A DNA stretch of 64,000 nucleotides from Linum tenue (GCA_946122785.1 CAMGYJ010000004.1:61016679-61080678), one strand, 5' to 3'. Shown: positions 1-11,900, counted from the first letter of the stretch. The notes: generated by a model not told the origin, from the letters alone. Made by a program: numbers and translations.

Positions 1-737
1 TGACTGACAATCCAGCAAAGAGTAGTTGGTAGCTAGCAAATGTGCCAAGACTCAAGATTGTCCATATCTACTGCTGTATACTTCAAACATCAGTAACAGA
101 CATTCATACACTAATCATTTGAATAAATATATTATAAGCCTTCTCTCTGTCCTTTTCTTTGCCGTTGTTTTTACCAAATTTATGCATCTTTTCAATACAT
201 ATTAACCCGCAAGAAGTTCGTCACATGGTGCTAAAGATATAGTTAGGGATAGCAAAGTAGACCTAATAATGGGGTATTGCTCAAACTTGTATTAGTAGGG
301 GTCAAATCAGATTTGGTTAATTTCGTTTGTGGAGCAGATTCGTACCCAATTTTAAAATTTGAATCTAAATTGAATTTATAGTATTGAATATTCAAAAAAA
401 AAAATATTCTATTCTAATTCAATCTTGTTTTATCTTTTAAAATGCAACATAAACAGAAAAGTGAAAACACCAGCATTAAAGATGTAATTGGGTTTATGAC
501 AGTTAATGAGATGATTGATATTGTCTTTTTGTATGTAGAATTATTAGGACACAAATAGACCCAATTGGATCGGATCCAAATTAAACTCAATTCTAACCCA
601 ACCCAAACTCAAAATTACTGAAAGTGCATATGAGTCAATTTGGGTATGAACCAATACACGTATGGGCCGTGACAATTGGGTGAAATTATTCAACAAGTCG
701 ACCTTGTTATTCCTAGATATTATCTCTAAGGAAAGTT
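1..737. other. AT-rich intergenic sequence
   Basis: No coding region, RNA gene or clear mobile element boundary could be supported here. The sequence is AT-rich with short homopolymers and many stops in all frames. Confidence 0.6.
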
Positions 738-1360
738 GTCAACCCTCATGTTAACCTGGACCCAATGAGAAAACGCATGCCACACACCTGCGGGCTGCGG
801 GTCTGCCCACTGCAAGTTTCTCGGACTGGAAGTTACACTGCGTCATTTTTTTCCTTATAAGTTGAATATTTGAACATTGATGTTATACGAGTGTGTTTGA
901 ATTTTCATTATATGTTGTATCAAAGTATGAACTGTTATTTAGGTGTAATGTTATATGTAATTACCAATATGTTAGATGATGAGATTTGACAATCTTACCT
1001 ATAACTCTAAACCGCGTTGATAATCTTACCTATAAGCATGGTTCAACCCGCGGGTCAACCCTCATGTTAACCTGGACCCAATGAGAAAACACATGCCACA
1101 CACCTGCGGGCTGCGGATCGACCCACTGCAAGTTTCTCGGACTGGAAGTTACATTGCGTCATTTTTCCCCTTATAAGTTGAATATTTGAATATTGATGTT
1201 ATACTAGTGTGTTTGAATTTTCATTATATGTTGTATCAAAGTATGAACTGTTATTTAGGTGTAATGTTATATGTAATTACCAATATGTTAGATGAGATTT
1301 GACAATCTTACCTATAACTCTAAACCGCGTTGATACTCTTACCTATAAGCATGGTTCAAA
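738..1360. repeat. Two-copy tandem duplication, unit about 316 bp
   Basis: The stretch beginning GTCAACCCTCATGTTAACC at 738 recurs at 1054 and stays similar for about 300 bases, both copies ending near the words CTTACCTATAAGCATGGTTC. Differences are a handful of substitutions plus a 3-bp indel. The unit shares recognisable blocks (aagttgaatatttgaa, ttttcattatatgttg, gtaatgttatatgt) with sequences at about 29088-29410 and 60588-61025, so it belongs to a dispersed repeat family whose ends begin near GTTGTCAACCC. No ORF is present. Confidence 0.8.
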
Positions 1361-3059
1361 AAAGCACGTTTCACCTTACGCCAATGACAAAACGCTTCGC
1401 CTAGGAGTTTCGCGCCTAGTCAGATACTGGGACACGACAATGGAGTAAGGCGGCATCTAAGTGTCTCCTAAACATAACTAGATGGAGCTAGGAAGTCCAT
1501 ATTAAAGGAGAAAATTAACGTCAACTACGAAATCAATTTTATATGTCAATATTTTCAACAGCTCAAGAACTATGTGAGCTATTAAGTTGGTTTCCCACCT
1601 TATGCCTATCACCTTTTGTACCTTGCCTATAAATTACGAGCAGAAAGATAGAACCAAAGATTCAAACCACACTGCAAAACAGAGACTTGATGAACAAGAA
1701 CACTAAAACCGACCATTCGATAAGTGGGGAAACAAAATGGTGGGCACAAAAGAGAAAAGAAGGGGGGAACGTGGAAGCAGTGGGTATGCAAGTAGTTAAA
1801 CTTCACGTGCCTGCAGTAGTAGGATCACATGAAGGCCAGCAAGATTACTCAGTTCTAATTAATTATTAATCTGTTTGAAAAAAAGCAAGTTAATCCGGTC
1901 GTAGAAGTTGAACAGAACTTGGCATTGTCAGCAACGAAAGAGGAGGGGGGAAAAGAGCAATAGTCAATTCAAACCAAACCATCACATGATCCTGAGCGTG
2001 GAGCGGCTAGGCTAAGCTGAGCTTCTTTTTTTCCCCAACAGTTCCCATCTCCTCTGCTTTAACTTGTTCATATTTTATGGGTGATTCTTAAGAGGTTACT
2101 TGAGAAGCAAGTTTTACTAATATTTCTACGGCTGGATGTGTTCACTGGTTATTAAACTAAAATTTCACAATACCATATACTTACGAAAATATTTTCCAAA
2201 ATACTAACGTGTTTAGAGTATGGTAGTGTTAAACGGTTATTCAGTTAGCGGTGTAATCGATAACCGAACTGGAATTGGCAGTTAAAAGATTAACCGACTA
2301 ACCGATTATAACCATCCTCACAGTTAAAGCAAAAAATAATAGGTCTCTATGAGTACCATGCATAGATGGAAAAAAATGGGATTTTCTAATGCCAACAATA
2401 TCTCTTATCTGCCCTAATTATAATAGTGGTTTAAGTTCAAGTGAGACTTATTTCAAGGAAGGGATCTAGAAGGAGCACTGTAGAGGGATGGACTTGCACG
2501 CAGTAGCTTGACAACAATCTAACAACATTTAAACTTTCATGTAGTTTGGTGAGGGTTTATGAATTGAGTAACTGTTTTTGGGTCTCTTATTCTTGTCTGC
2601 TTCTTTAATCAAATTTGACGGGTAGAATGATGTTATTGTGTATTCTAGGGCAGGAGATAGGCAAGGGTAGCAAACATGGGCGTATCTTTTGTCTTGAGCA
2701 ACTTAAAGCACCACCATCGTCATCATCCCATTGTTTGAGTCTTTTCAATCTTCGGTGTCTAGGCTATCATCTTTTCCTTTTTTTCGAGTCTTGGTGATCG
2801 AACTTTCATGTGTGGCATGCTATAATGGGTCATCATCTAGTCACTTCTCGCCATGGATATCAGTATTTTTCCTTATTTGTTGATCATGATATATACTAGT
2901 ACTTGGGTTATTTCTTGCACCTTACATATGATCTATTACCCATTACTACTGAAATTTCTTAAAATAATACAGACTTAATTTGATACCGACCGAGTAGTTT
3001 GATATGATCCTAGGTGAGAATTTAGTTTCGTTCCTCATCTTAATCTTATTTTAAAAAAA
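1361..3059. other. Intergenic sequence, no supported gene
   Basis: Short ORFs up to 60 codons are present but have no recognisable domain or start context. Around 2221-2320 there are scattered cggtta/taaccg words like those of degraded hAT-type MITEs elsewhere in the window, but no ends can be defined. Confidence 0.5.
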
Positions 3060-3065
3060 ATATAG

Positions 3066-3484
3066 GTACCCGTACTCAAAAGTTTTGTCATGGCATTTCC
3101 CAACAAAATTGTCTTGTTGAACGGAAAAATCGACATGTCCTAGAGATCAATCAAGCTCTTCTGTTAGCCTCACATGTTCCTTCCTCATTTTGGCCTGAAA
3201 CAGTCTTTGTTGTCATTCACGTGATCAACTATCAAATTGCCCCTAATAACTTCATCATTTTGGCCATCCGTACTGCCACTAATCACGTTCATCGTGATCT
3301 TACCAAGCATATTAAAGTTCATATACATTCATTACATTTTTAACCTAGTTCGTGATGGTACTAATGCATCAGCTATATCACATCGGAGGACCAATTTCAA
3401 GATCTGTTTACGAAAATGTTCTACACCAGTCATCATTCTTTTTTGGCTGGCAAATTAATGATGAGAACTCACCATCAATTTGAG
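3066..3484 (+). pseudogene. Ty1/Copia polyprotein relic with internal deletion
   Basis: Translation from about 3085 gives a Copia integrase signature: a degenerate version of the QQNGVAERKNRH block, then LASHVPSSFWPETV and an INY motif, ending near 3240. Only about 150 bases later, at 3401-3415, reads DLFTK followed by HHSFLAGKL, which is the very end of Copia RNase H. Reverse transcriptase and most of RNase H are therefore missing. A GA tract at 3482-3500 sits where a polypurine tract should be, directly before the 3' LTR. The frame is broken and no complete protein is encoded. This is a deletion derivative of a once complete element; its 5' LTR is not recognised in the window. Confidence 0.8.
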
Positions 3485-3500
3485 AGAGAGAGAGAGAGAC

Positions 3501-3769
3501 TGTTGAGATAGTGATATCTATTAGGACCTAGGCCAAGCTAGGAGGGCCTCAACATATTAGCTATACGAGAAGAGTTCGTAAATGTATGGATTACTCGGCT
3601 AGGGTTTATAGGCGATATCCCAGTCTTGTAATCTACATCGAGCTAATAGAAGAAGGAAAAAAAACAGAGAAACGTAGCTTAACCATGAATTAGTCTTATT
3701 CATATCAAATAAAAGAAACCACATAAATCTCGTCTCGAATTCATTCCTGCTTTCGTTTCGATTATCACA
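3501..3769 (+). mobile_element. Putative 3' LTR of the Copia relic
   Basis: Begins TGTTGAGATAG immediately after the GA-rich polypurine-like tract and plausibly ends ATTATCACA at 3769, so it has TG...CA ends and a length of about 269 bp. It contains a stretch ending in TGTAATCTACATCGAGC followed by AATAGAAGAAGG, as expected for an R/U5 polyadenylation region. The 3' end is inferred, because no partner LTR or target duplication is visible. Confidence 0.55.
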
Positions 3770-3934
3770 TGCATCAGTAACTAAAAGTTTTACAGCTCGA
3801 TAAAAACCAACTGAAACCGAAAGATGTTATATCTAGTTAGCTAGCTAGATATGAATAATGAATGTGTACATCACGTGGGTATGGAGCCCCACTTCAGTCA
3901 GCATACAATGGTGCCTTCCCCCCCGAATCAACCC

Positions 3935-3944
3935 ATATAAATAT
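3935..3944 (+). promoter_or_regulatory. TATA-like box upstream of the CLE-like gene
   Basis: ATATAAATAT lies about 210 bases before the chosen ATG at 4149. A start site about 30 bases downstream would leave a 5' UTR of about 180 bases, which is normal for a plant gene. It is predicted from sequence and position only. Confidence 0.45.
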
Positions 3945-4148
3945 AACCGGTAGATCAGTCGTACATCACATTTCTTCCTTTCTTCCCATCATCCCCTGTT
4001 TTTTCCCCCTTCCCCTGCCTCCAGATTCATTAGTTTTTCCCCCCATTTTCCACCGCCGATCTTAGTCACCAAAGCTATCTACCTACCTACAGGAACAGAA
4101 TCAAGATCGATCTCTGCGGTGTCCAATCTTCAATCAATCAAATCCGTC

Positions 4149-4472
4149 ATGAAGATAAAGAAGAAGGGTTTCAGGGCTCTCCTCATCTCCACCACTCTGC
4201 TCCAAATCCTCCTCTGCAGCAACATCGTACTCTGCCAAGGAGATCATCATGTTCAATATTTACTGCCGAGGAGGCTTCTCCCGCAAATCCCACCTCCTCC
4301 ACCCGCCACCGCCAAGCTGAACGGCGGGAGAAAAGATCATAATCACCATCATCATCGTCGTCATCATGGTCAGAATCATGAAGAGGAGGAGGTGGAGCAG
4401 GACAAGAAAGCTGTGGAGCAGAGCCTGAGGAGAGCACCTCCGAGTAGGTCCAATCCCATTCAGAACAAGTAG
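4149..4472 (+). CDS. CLE-like secreted peptide precursor, 107 aa
   Basis: This encodes a small secreted precursor. The first ATG is at 4149; the frame is open upstream only through non-ATG codons. Residues 1-6 are basic (MKIKKK), residues 9-28 are hydrophobic and end ...IVLCQG, a good signal peptide. A proline run (PQIPPPPPAT) and a histidine/acidic block (residues about 70-90) make up the variable region. The C-terminus is LRRAPPSRSNPIQNK. Residues 95-106 fit the 12-residue CLE motif: Arg1, Pro4, Ser5, Asn8, Pro9, a hydrophobic residue at 10 and Asn12 match. The usual Gly6 is Arg and His11 is Gln. CLE peptides are apoplastic ligands of leucine-rich-repeat receptor kinases controlling meristem and vascular identity (family knowledge). 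No intron is needed, as in many CLE genes. An IDA/PIP-type peptide is a less good alternative. The family assignment is likely; the function is unknown. Confidence 0.72.
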   Translation: MKIKKKGFRALLISTTLLQILLCSNIVLCQGDHHVQYLLPRRLLPQIPPPPPATAKLNGGRKDHNHHHHRRHHGQNHEEEEVEQDKKAVEQSLRRAPPSRSNPIQNK

Positions 4473-7400
4473 CTAGCCCGACCCAGATCCAGTTTCTCTC
4501 ATGATCGGCTGGCTAAGGAATAGGAAACAGAGGGTAGTTTTTTTTTGTATTGTTTATTTGTTATTGTTATTTTTTTTAGAGTACTTTAGGTCCTTTCTTC
4601 TTCCTGTTCTGTGTTAGTCTGTCTGCTTGCTCTTATCAGATTGTGTTTAGAAATTTTTTTGTCTCTGTTTGTATTAGAGTGTTTCTGTTTTTTTACATGA
4701 GAATGGCTGTAAATAATGGATAGGAATCCATATATTAGACAGCGATACAATAGAGTACTTGAAGAGTTAATCATCGTGATGAGATTTGCTTTAAAATTTG
4801 GAAACAATGTTGGGTTATTTTCCCCAAGGCTAGCTAGAGCTAGAACCCGAGCTTTCAACCGGCCGGATCTAATAGTTGCCAGATCCTGGTAAGTTTGAAC
4901 GATAAACTGTAAACCCTTTTAGCGTTATTTGCTAGTTGTCGAAAAAGTTGGTTTGATTCGAGGAAAGCTCGGCTCGTTAATAAGCTTATTCAACTTGTGA
5001 GGCGTCGTGAGTATCGTGAGCCAGTTCAATATGGTGACTTGTCGTGGGTTCAATTATTAAATTGACTCGTTTTGAGTTTATAAGATGTCGATTTACATCT
5101 TATGAGTTGACTTGTTGACAGTTCATATGTTTGTTAAAGTGCATATCTCTCACCACATATGATGTTTAAAATTTAAAATATCTGAGCAGATATGTCTTTT
5201 TTTATAATTTCGAAGGTAAATTATGTATCATCGATTGCTTAGATACCAATTACTATGGACTTACATTATATGAACCGGTTAAAATTTATAAACTAAATAA
5301 TGTAATACCAACGGAGTATACAAACATGTGATCAGTTAATCACATGTGTCATACATGAAATACAAATATTAGTATATTTAATTTATAAATTTATCTTAAA
5401 GTTTAGTTTTAAGAGTCGAACTACTTATAATAAATGAGTTGAGTTCGAGACAAACTCGGAAATTTTAATGATGAGCCAATGTTTTCATAATTGAGCTTGG
5501 CTCGACGTCAGCTCAACTCATATTAATAAGTCAGTCAAGTCTAAAAAATTACAAAACTCGACCCGACTCGACTTATTAACCGATCTAACTAAAATGACGT
5601 TTTGAAGTATTCATCTTACTGGGACAAGCCGCGGATGGGCTTCTTGCTACTTTGGGCCTGGATTAACGATGGTGGGTGGCCCTCGATCCAAGACCCACTC
5701 ACTCCTTTGTTCTAATCTCCTCTTCTCGAGTCATCCTTAACAAAACTTTGACTACTACTCGGGCTAATAATCACCGTCAAGCATCTAAAGCTACATGGTT
5801 ATCCATCCTAATCACTGAGCTCAACTACATACAGATTGAGATTAGTAGCTTCAGAAAATAAACTATCTTAATCGTGACAGGTAGTTAAATAGAACATTTA
5901 GTTAGCAACTACATACCTAACGCTGTCTGAGAATTGAGATGGGGATTTGATTTGACTGACTACGCTTAGCTGTCTGGTCAAACGGTCTTCAAGAATTGCA
6001 GTGCTCAAGCGGGTATCACGTTAATGGACGGCGGTCCTAATAAGACAAAAAAAAAAAAAAAACAAAGATGAACATAACTTTAGTGACTACAATCTTTGGA
6101 TACCATATACCTTTCATTGAGGACGTAAATACACACATCGCGTTAACGGACTACGAAATCTGTGTGTTACTAACTTTCTTGCATTGTCGATTTCACAATC
6201 CGTTCTAACTAGTGACGTGAAGGAGTATTGAGTACTTTTTGCTTGTTGGAGGCCGGACCAAACCAAAAGTTCCCTCCCTAATTGCACAAACTCTTGCTTA
6301 CTAACTAACACATTGAATCAATAATAAGATCAGAGAGTAGCATTTCAATGCTAGCTTCTGATGGAGCTGTTGCAAGTGTCCCCTAACCGCAGGTTTAGGT
6401 GTCCCAAAAAGGTTGAACGCCACCACTAAAATGCATCAACGCAATACTTAACCCCAACAACCAAAAAGCCATAATTGTATCAATAATTATTATTTGCTAC
6501 AGTGTAAGATATTGATTATTTGAAGAGAATAGTCATTGCAGTGATTTGGGCATGATGTAATGTGATACTGGAGAGATGTTAATTTTCATCAATATAACCG
6601 GAATCAAATTTTTTTTGAAGGAGGTGATATGTGTTTAATTTTATTGTTAGGTGGTAATTAAGAGATTTGAATCTCATATTTTTCAGGTTGAAGATCAACG
6701 ATAGAACGACTAGATCAAGCTTTTGTTTATACATAAAATCAAATTTTTTTTTAGAGTAGAGGATACAGATTTTGCAATTGTCACCTTATGCCTTTCACTC
6801 CACGTAGCGATGACAACAAGGAAGAGCAAGGTGGATACTTCAATACCCTCACCCGTTACTCGCCAAGCACGAGTCAGGACGGAACGGGAGGAGACAAAAT
6901 ATGGAAGTAATACCATGCCTCGCCACAAGCGGTAAGAAACACGCTTATTAGGGTTCCTTAGGTTTGTTGTAACCGGATAGATAGAAAGAGATTTAGGGAT
7001 TGAGAATAGAAATTAGGGATTTAGGAGAAAAAATTAAGAATTAAGAAAGGAAGAACATAATCGAGAATAAGGGATTAGAAGAGATTAGGAAACGAGAGAG
7101 AGGGATAAACTGAATAGGGTTTTGATTATTGATATCTGACTAATTATGACACAATACGAAAAATACATAATTATAGAGAATCTGACACCCCCGAAATCCT
7201 AAAAAGAACCCTAAAGCTATTAGTCCACTACCGACGACGGCCGCCTATCCCCCAAACCCCTAATATTTTATGTTTCTAACCCAAGCTACTACGCGTTGGA
7301 CATTATTACCTACTCAATAAAAATCAAAGTCGAATAATACCCAACAAAAAAAGCGAACTCAAATTGTCGTTCCAGACAGAAAATATTAAAATCACATGGA

Positions 7401-8273
7401 AATTCCACGTTCATCCATCCAAACCATCCGCAACTAATTTGAGTAAACCATTAACATGCTCTCATAAACCCTAGCCTGACTAACTTAATCAATAGCACCA
7501 ATGCCATATAAAGGAAACGCGCTTTGGTTTGGCCACAAACCAAGTCGATATGCAGCTGGAAAGCAACATAATAAGAGAAGAAAAGGTTGCAACAAAGCAG
7601 AAACAGATGAAAAGGAAAAGGACACTGTAGATAGAGCGCAATTCGAATGCACGAACGAACGAGGAAGATTATTAAAGGATCCATCCACCTCCCCAGCGTG
7701 CGGGCAGCAATCATAGAGTTGAGCAGCAATGCAATTGCAACCACATGGGGCAGTTTGGCCTGCCTGCCTTCTTTCCAAGCCGAAAAATTAGTGATGTGTT
7801 TCCCTTTCTTTTGGCTGTACGTCCTTGTCCTCCTTTCCACTTTTTGAATAATTGAATCCAATCTATCTACTAAAAATTCCGATTAATACAAATCGTTTGG
7901 ATTTAATATATTCAATCGAAAATCAAATGATGGGTGGATTCTTATATTGGATTAATGGATTGTTGGGAAATGATACTTTTATATTTTACAATTTGATACG
8001 TAAAATCAATTTTTCAATGAAAATATTCTTGTTGATAATTTTTTTTATATAATGACCTAAACTTTTTTTAAAATTAATAATGATCCAAGGTATAGATGCT
8101 ACTTAATTCATGAATCCATTTAATTCAATTCATAAATCCACGAATCCAATTCGTTTGTCATCTCTAATCTATATCATTTAGTTAAACAAGACGAGCAATA
8201 TTACAATTTCTCTCAGTTGAGAGGATAGCAAATTGATGGTATCTTCTTTCAAAAAATTCTCCATCACAATTAC
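4473..8273. other. Intergenic sequence without supported gene
   Basis: The 3' flank of the CLE-like gene is T-rich (4540-4580) and could hold its polyadenylation region. Overlapping ORFs on both strands at 7451-7861 have no domain and were not accepted. The 6950-7300 stretch has LTR-like composition (purine-rich leader, then a GGGTTTTGATTATTGATATCT segment) but no definable ends. There is a run of 16 or more A at about 6046. Confidence 0.5.
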
Positions 8274-8549
8274 TGTAACACCTTAGGCAAATCCCACATC
8301 GACAAAAGCACGTGAGAGATCCATGGTTCATAAATAGAAAACCGACCTTAACTGACAAGACGCGTTTTGGGGTGTAACGGAGGAGTTCTTATGAGAGCTC
8401 CAAAGTTAAACGTGCTCAGTGTGGAGTACAACAAGGATGGGTGACCTTATGGGAAGTCACCTTGAATTGCACCCCAAGTCGAAAACCGTGCGGGTGTAGA
8501 GGCCCAAAGCGGACAATATCTTCGTCGGAAAAAGATTCGGGATGTTACA
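8274..8549 (+). mobile_element. Solo LTR of a Cassandra-type TRIM retrotransposon
   Basis: The 276-bp unit starts TGTAACACC and ends GGATGTTACA, with near-inverted termini TGTAACA/TGTTACA. It is flanked by a perfect 5-bp target duplication, ATTAC at 8269-8273 and at 8550-8554. Its middle is 5S rRNA sequence, the hallmark of Cassandra LTRs, which are non-coding elements mobilised in trans (established family knowledge). One LTR with an intact duplication and no internal region indicates LTR-LTR recombination after insertion. Confidence 0.92.
8371..8475 (+). other. 5S rRNA-derived segment with Pol III internal promoter
   Basis: This part of the Cassandra LTR follows plant 5S rRNA. Box A-like AGTTAAACGTGC is at 8404-8415 (canonical AGTTAAGCGTGC) and box C AGGATGGGTGACC is at 8434-8446 without mismatch, followed by GGGAAGTC and TTGCACCCC. 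It is about 105 bases long versus 120 for 5S rRNA and is diverged at its 5' end. It is therefore a retrotransposon promoter module and not a functional rRNA gene. Confidence 0.9.
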
Positions 8550-8728
8550 ATTACATTGGATTGGGTTAAAATATAGTCAGCCTCGTTACTTTCTTTACCA
8601 AAAAAAAAATTTTAACTGTAAATCTCAATCTGCTCATTTACTCCCTTATCTCTAGCCATACAATCCATATTTCTTTTTCTTTGATACTTATCGAGTCATT
8701 TGGATGCATAATTTTCGTTATGTGGGAC

Positions 8729-8895
8729 GAACAATGGCTTGGTCTAGTGAAAATACCACTAGCCTAGAACCTGGAGGTCCGAGGTTCGAATCCCTTAAGT
8801 AGTACCTTAATAACAACAAAATAAAACCTATATCACCCTTATAAAAAAAAAATATTTTCGTAAATAAAACCTATATCACCCTTATAAAAAAAACA
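8729..8895 (+). mobile_element. tRNA-derived SINE with 17-bp target duplication
   Basis: It starts just after the first copy of TTTTCGTTATGTGGGAC (8712-8728), which is repeated with one mismatch at 8896-8912. Box A-like TGGCTTGGTCTAGTG begins at 8735, and box B GGTTCGAATCC is exact at 8783-8793. The 3' part (CCTATATCACCCTTATAAAA) occurs twice, so the tail is internally duplicated. A second member of the same family lies at 28198-28316 on the other strand. SINEs are Pol III transcripts moved by LINE machinery (established). Confidence 0.88.
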
Positions 8896-8912
8896 TTTTT
8901 GTTATGTGGGAC

Positions 8913-11900
8913 TTTAAATCGAAATGCTGCATTATTTTAGAATGCGGAAATTTCAGTTTGTGACGTGGTAATTTGATTTTAATTATTTTTTTCGATTAAA
9001 CATTTCCATGTTGTGGTATTTCATCATTAAAAAGGTTAAACTACTTTTTTCCTATTTAATAACTTCCTATCTACCCAGAGACCACCCAACCTGGAGGCTG
9101 GAGCAGGTTCATGACTGCTCATAGTTTTGCTGAAGAGAAGGGACGACGGCCGTACTTAACTTTGTGGCCTGACATTCACAAGAAAAAAGACCGTATGGAT
9201 TGGGCCGCTGCTAGGCCCACGTAAAAGGTAAAGTCGTGCCATGGCAATGGGCTTCTGTGACAAAGCCTTGCTCTGATATTGTAGGCCTATTCGGTGCTCT
9301 AGTTTGGGCTAGTGTTAGCATTTCTTACTGTCATCTACATAGGTAGAGATCGAAACAGAGCGGTTTATTGTGTGATCCGTCATATTCTGATTTTGTCGCC
9401 TCCCATATTGAGGATGTTCGACTTTTGTTCTTGGTTATGTTTTAGAGCTTCTTGACTCTATTATTCTCTTTGTATCTGTACGATTTCCTCTTTTTAGTGG
9501 AATGGATAAATATTACAATTTACAACCAATGTTTTAGAAGTTTTACCGTATCGGCTTATCATATAGGAAATATCGACTATCGTAGTACAAAGTATCCTAT
9601 AACTAACTTTTCCTGTATATTTTTTGGTACCATTTATTGCATTAAACAGGCAAGAAGTAGTGTAGTAGCTTATTGATGAAGATGGTGCACAAACAAGGAA
9701 ACAAGGAGACCAATGGAACAAAAAAAATGATTCGATTCTCATCCACTCACTACTGTTACTGTGTACCAACAAAGTTCTTTATCCATTTTACTCACTCTTT
9801 AATTACCACAAAGAAAGAAAAGCAGTGGAAAAAGCAAGTTCTGGAATAAAGGAACGCACAAGAGAATAAAACGAAACGAGCAGCAACTGCCATTACTAAC
9901 AAAAATATGTACCAGCCTTTTCCCAACCAACACAATTAATATATGGTTGAGCGTATGTTACTGTACGTACATTGAGTTTTGCTATTTAAATCAAGAATTA
10001 ACCGTAGTTTTGGACACAATACTATAATACCCTAACTTTTAATGAGTGAACCCCAATTCCTAATTTTCTAACACAAACCATGAGATTCGTTTAATATTAA
10101 AATGAAAAGAAGGATTGTTTCAGGCAAACGTCAACCCGTTAATGGACATCTCAACTCATTTTATCCCAGGTGATGGAGTGAGTAGTTGGAAAAATTATTA
10201 GAAGCCTATGTCCTTATTGTACGCACAAGTAGGGATGACAATGGGTCGGGGGCGGTTAGTGCATATCCGTTACCCTACCCAATGCAATTCGCGTTTTACT
10301 CATACCCATACCCACACGAGAAATGGGTAGAAAATCAAAACCATGCCCATACCCGTTCGGGTTTCGGGTATCCCCGGTTATCCATGGGCAATAATTTTCC
10401 CTTATAATTCCAACCAATATGTTAACATTCACACGTATACTCACACTATGTAAGAGGAAAAGTACGGCAATAATTCAATAGAATGAAGAAAATTAATTAA
10501 AACAACATAATTTCATGAAAAATATTATATTTATATGCTAAATATAAAATATTCTAGAGAAAAATAATTATTATTTCTAGACAAAATACATATACATGTG
10601 TATAATCAGGCGGGTTCGGGTTGGATAGTGAGAAAACCATGCCCACCCATTACCCACAATATTCGAGTTTTACCCGTATCCATGAAAAATGCTTCGGGTT
10701 CGAGTTTTATCCTACCCGATTAGGTCAGATTCAAATTGATATCCACGGTTACGGATATTTTTGTTATCCTACGTTTACAAGTCCATATCCTGATATCTCT
10801 CTGTCTAGTCTTGTCATTTGCATGTGGAAGGTGAAGTTGCATTGTATTAGCATATAATAAGTTTCGTCAAACTTCTTTCCTTTTGCGATTTCCCCAATAT
10901 CTCATTGTGATCTTCTTGTCTTATTTTAAAAGTTGGGAGCCATGCATGCCAAATTGCGATTGGGGGGTTATTGATCATCTCAGCATATGTGATATGTGCT
11001 ATTAATCCCTTTTGGGATTTGCAACAATGTAGTAACAAAGTGCAATATTCCTCAACAAATCGAGAGGGAATCAACATCTTCCTCATTGCATTTTGGCCTC
11101 TCATAAACTCGAAACTTGAGAACTAACACGGCCTTCAAATTTTGGTAAATTAAATCCCGAAATGTCCATATATTTTTTTTTTTTTACCTTCTTATTCTAT
11201 ACACCAAACTGGCTAGGTAGCTAGCTATGTCATATATATAATAGAAGCGCTTCTCTTTTTCTTGGTTGTTTCACATTTAACTTTGAATTAAAGCATCATA
11301 TCATTTAATAAAGATTGTAGCTTTTTCCCAGAACTTGAGGTAGAGATGTTCAAATACCTACCTACACAAACCTACTCCAAACTGAAATCAAGAAGGCTAG
11401 TAGAGATGGATTTAATTTATTTGATCGCACTGCAGAACACACAAAAAAATATTAATAATCATTGGCACAGACGCCAAGGGTTTTGCTCCATTTGCTAATA
11501 AATTAATTAGTGATTTATATGCATCATCTATTCACTAGGAGTGGTGTGATACTCAATTAGCAAGAAGATTACAATATATGCATGATTCCCTTTAATTAAT
11601 TAGTACCTTTTTCTTATTTTAGTTCCTAGATGTCTTGAAGATTGGGCACTTTTTGACTTCTATGGATCATTAAACAATGTTTGTCAAATTTCTTGGAAAA
11701 TCGCTTTCAAAATTTGTTGGATCTAGTAAAGTTAGTAAGTAATTACTCAAAATTTTACTTTCTTTAAGATCACAATCTCAAAAGACTGGACAATCTAATA
11801 AGCAAGTCATCCATTCCAGTTATAAAATTATAGTGATATGTGTTAACCAATTCTTAATTCATGCAATGTGCAAACGATTAATTAGGTTATTTTTTAATAG

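Noticed and set aside
7451..7861. Overlapping ORFs of 66-136 codons on both strands
   Set aside because: No recognisable domain or signal, several in competing frames. Length is within chance for this composition, and the ORFs depend partly on non-ATG starts.
8371..8475. A 5S rRNA gene
   Set aside because: Shorter than 5S rRNA, diverged at its 5' end, and enclosed in a TG...CA unit with a 5-bp target duplication, so it is part of a Cassandra LTR.
9340..9480. LINE RNase H end (translation resembling SHIEDVRLLF)
   Set aside because: Only one short block resembles the family and the flanks are full of stops; too weak to annotate.
10213..10815. A third intact hAT MITE (starts TAGGGATGACAATGGG)
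   Set aside because: No matching right end or 8-bp duplication could be found; at best a decayed copy.
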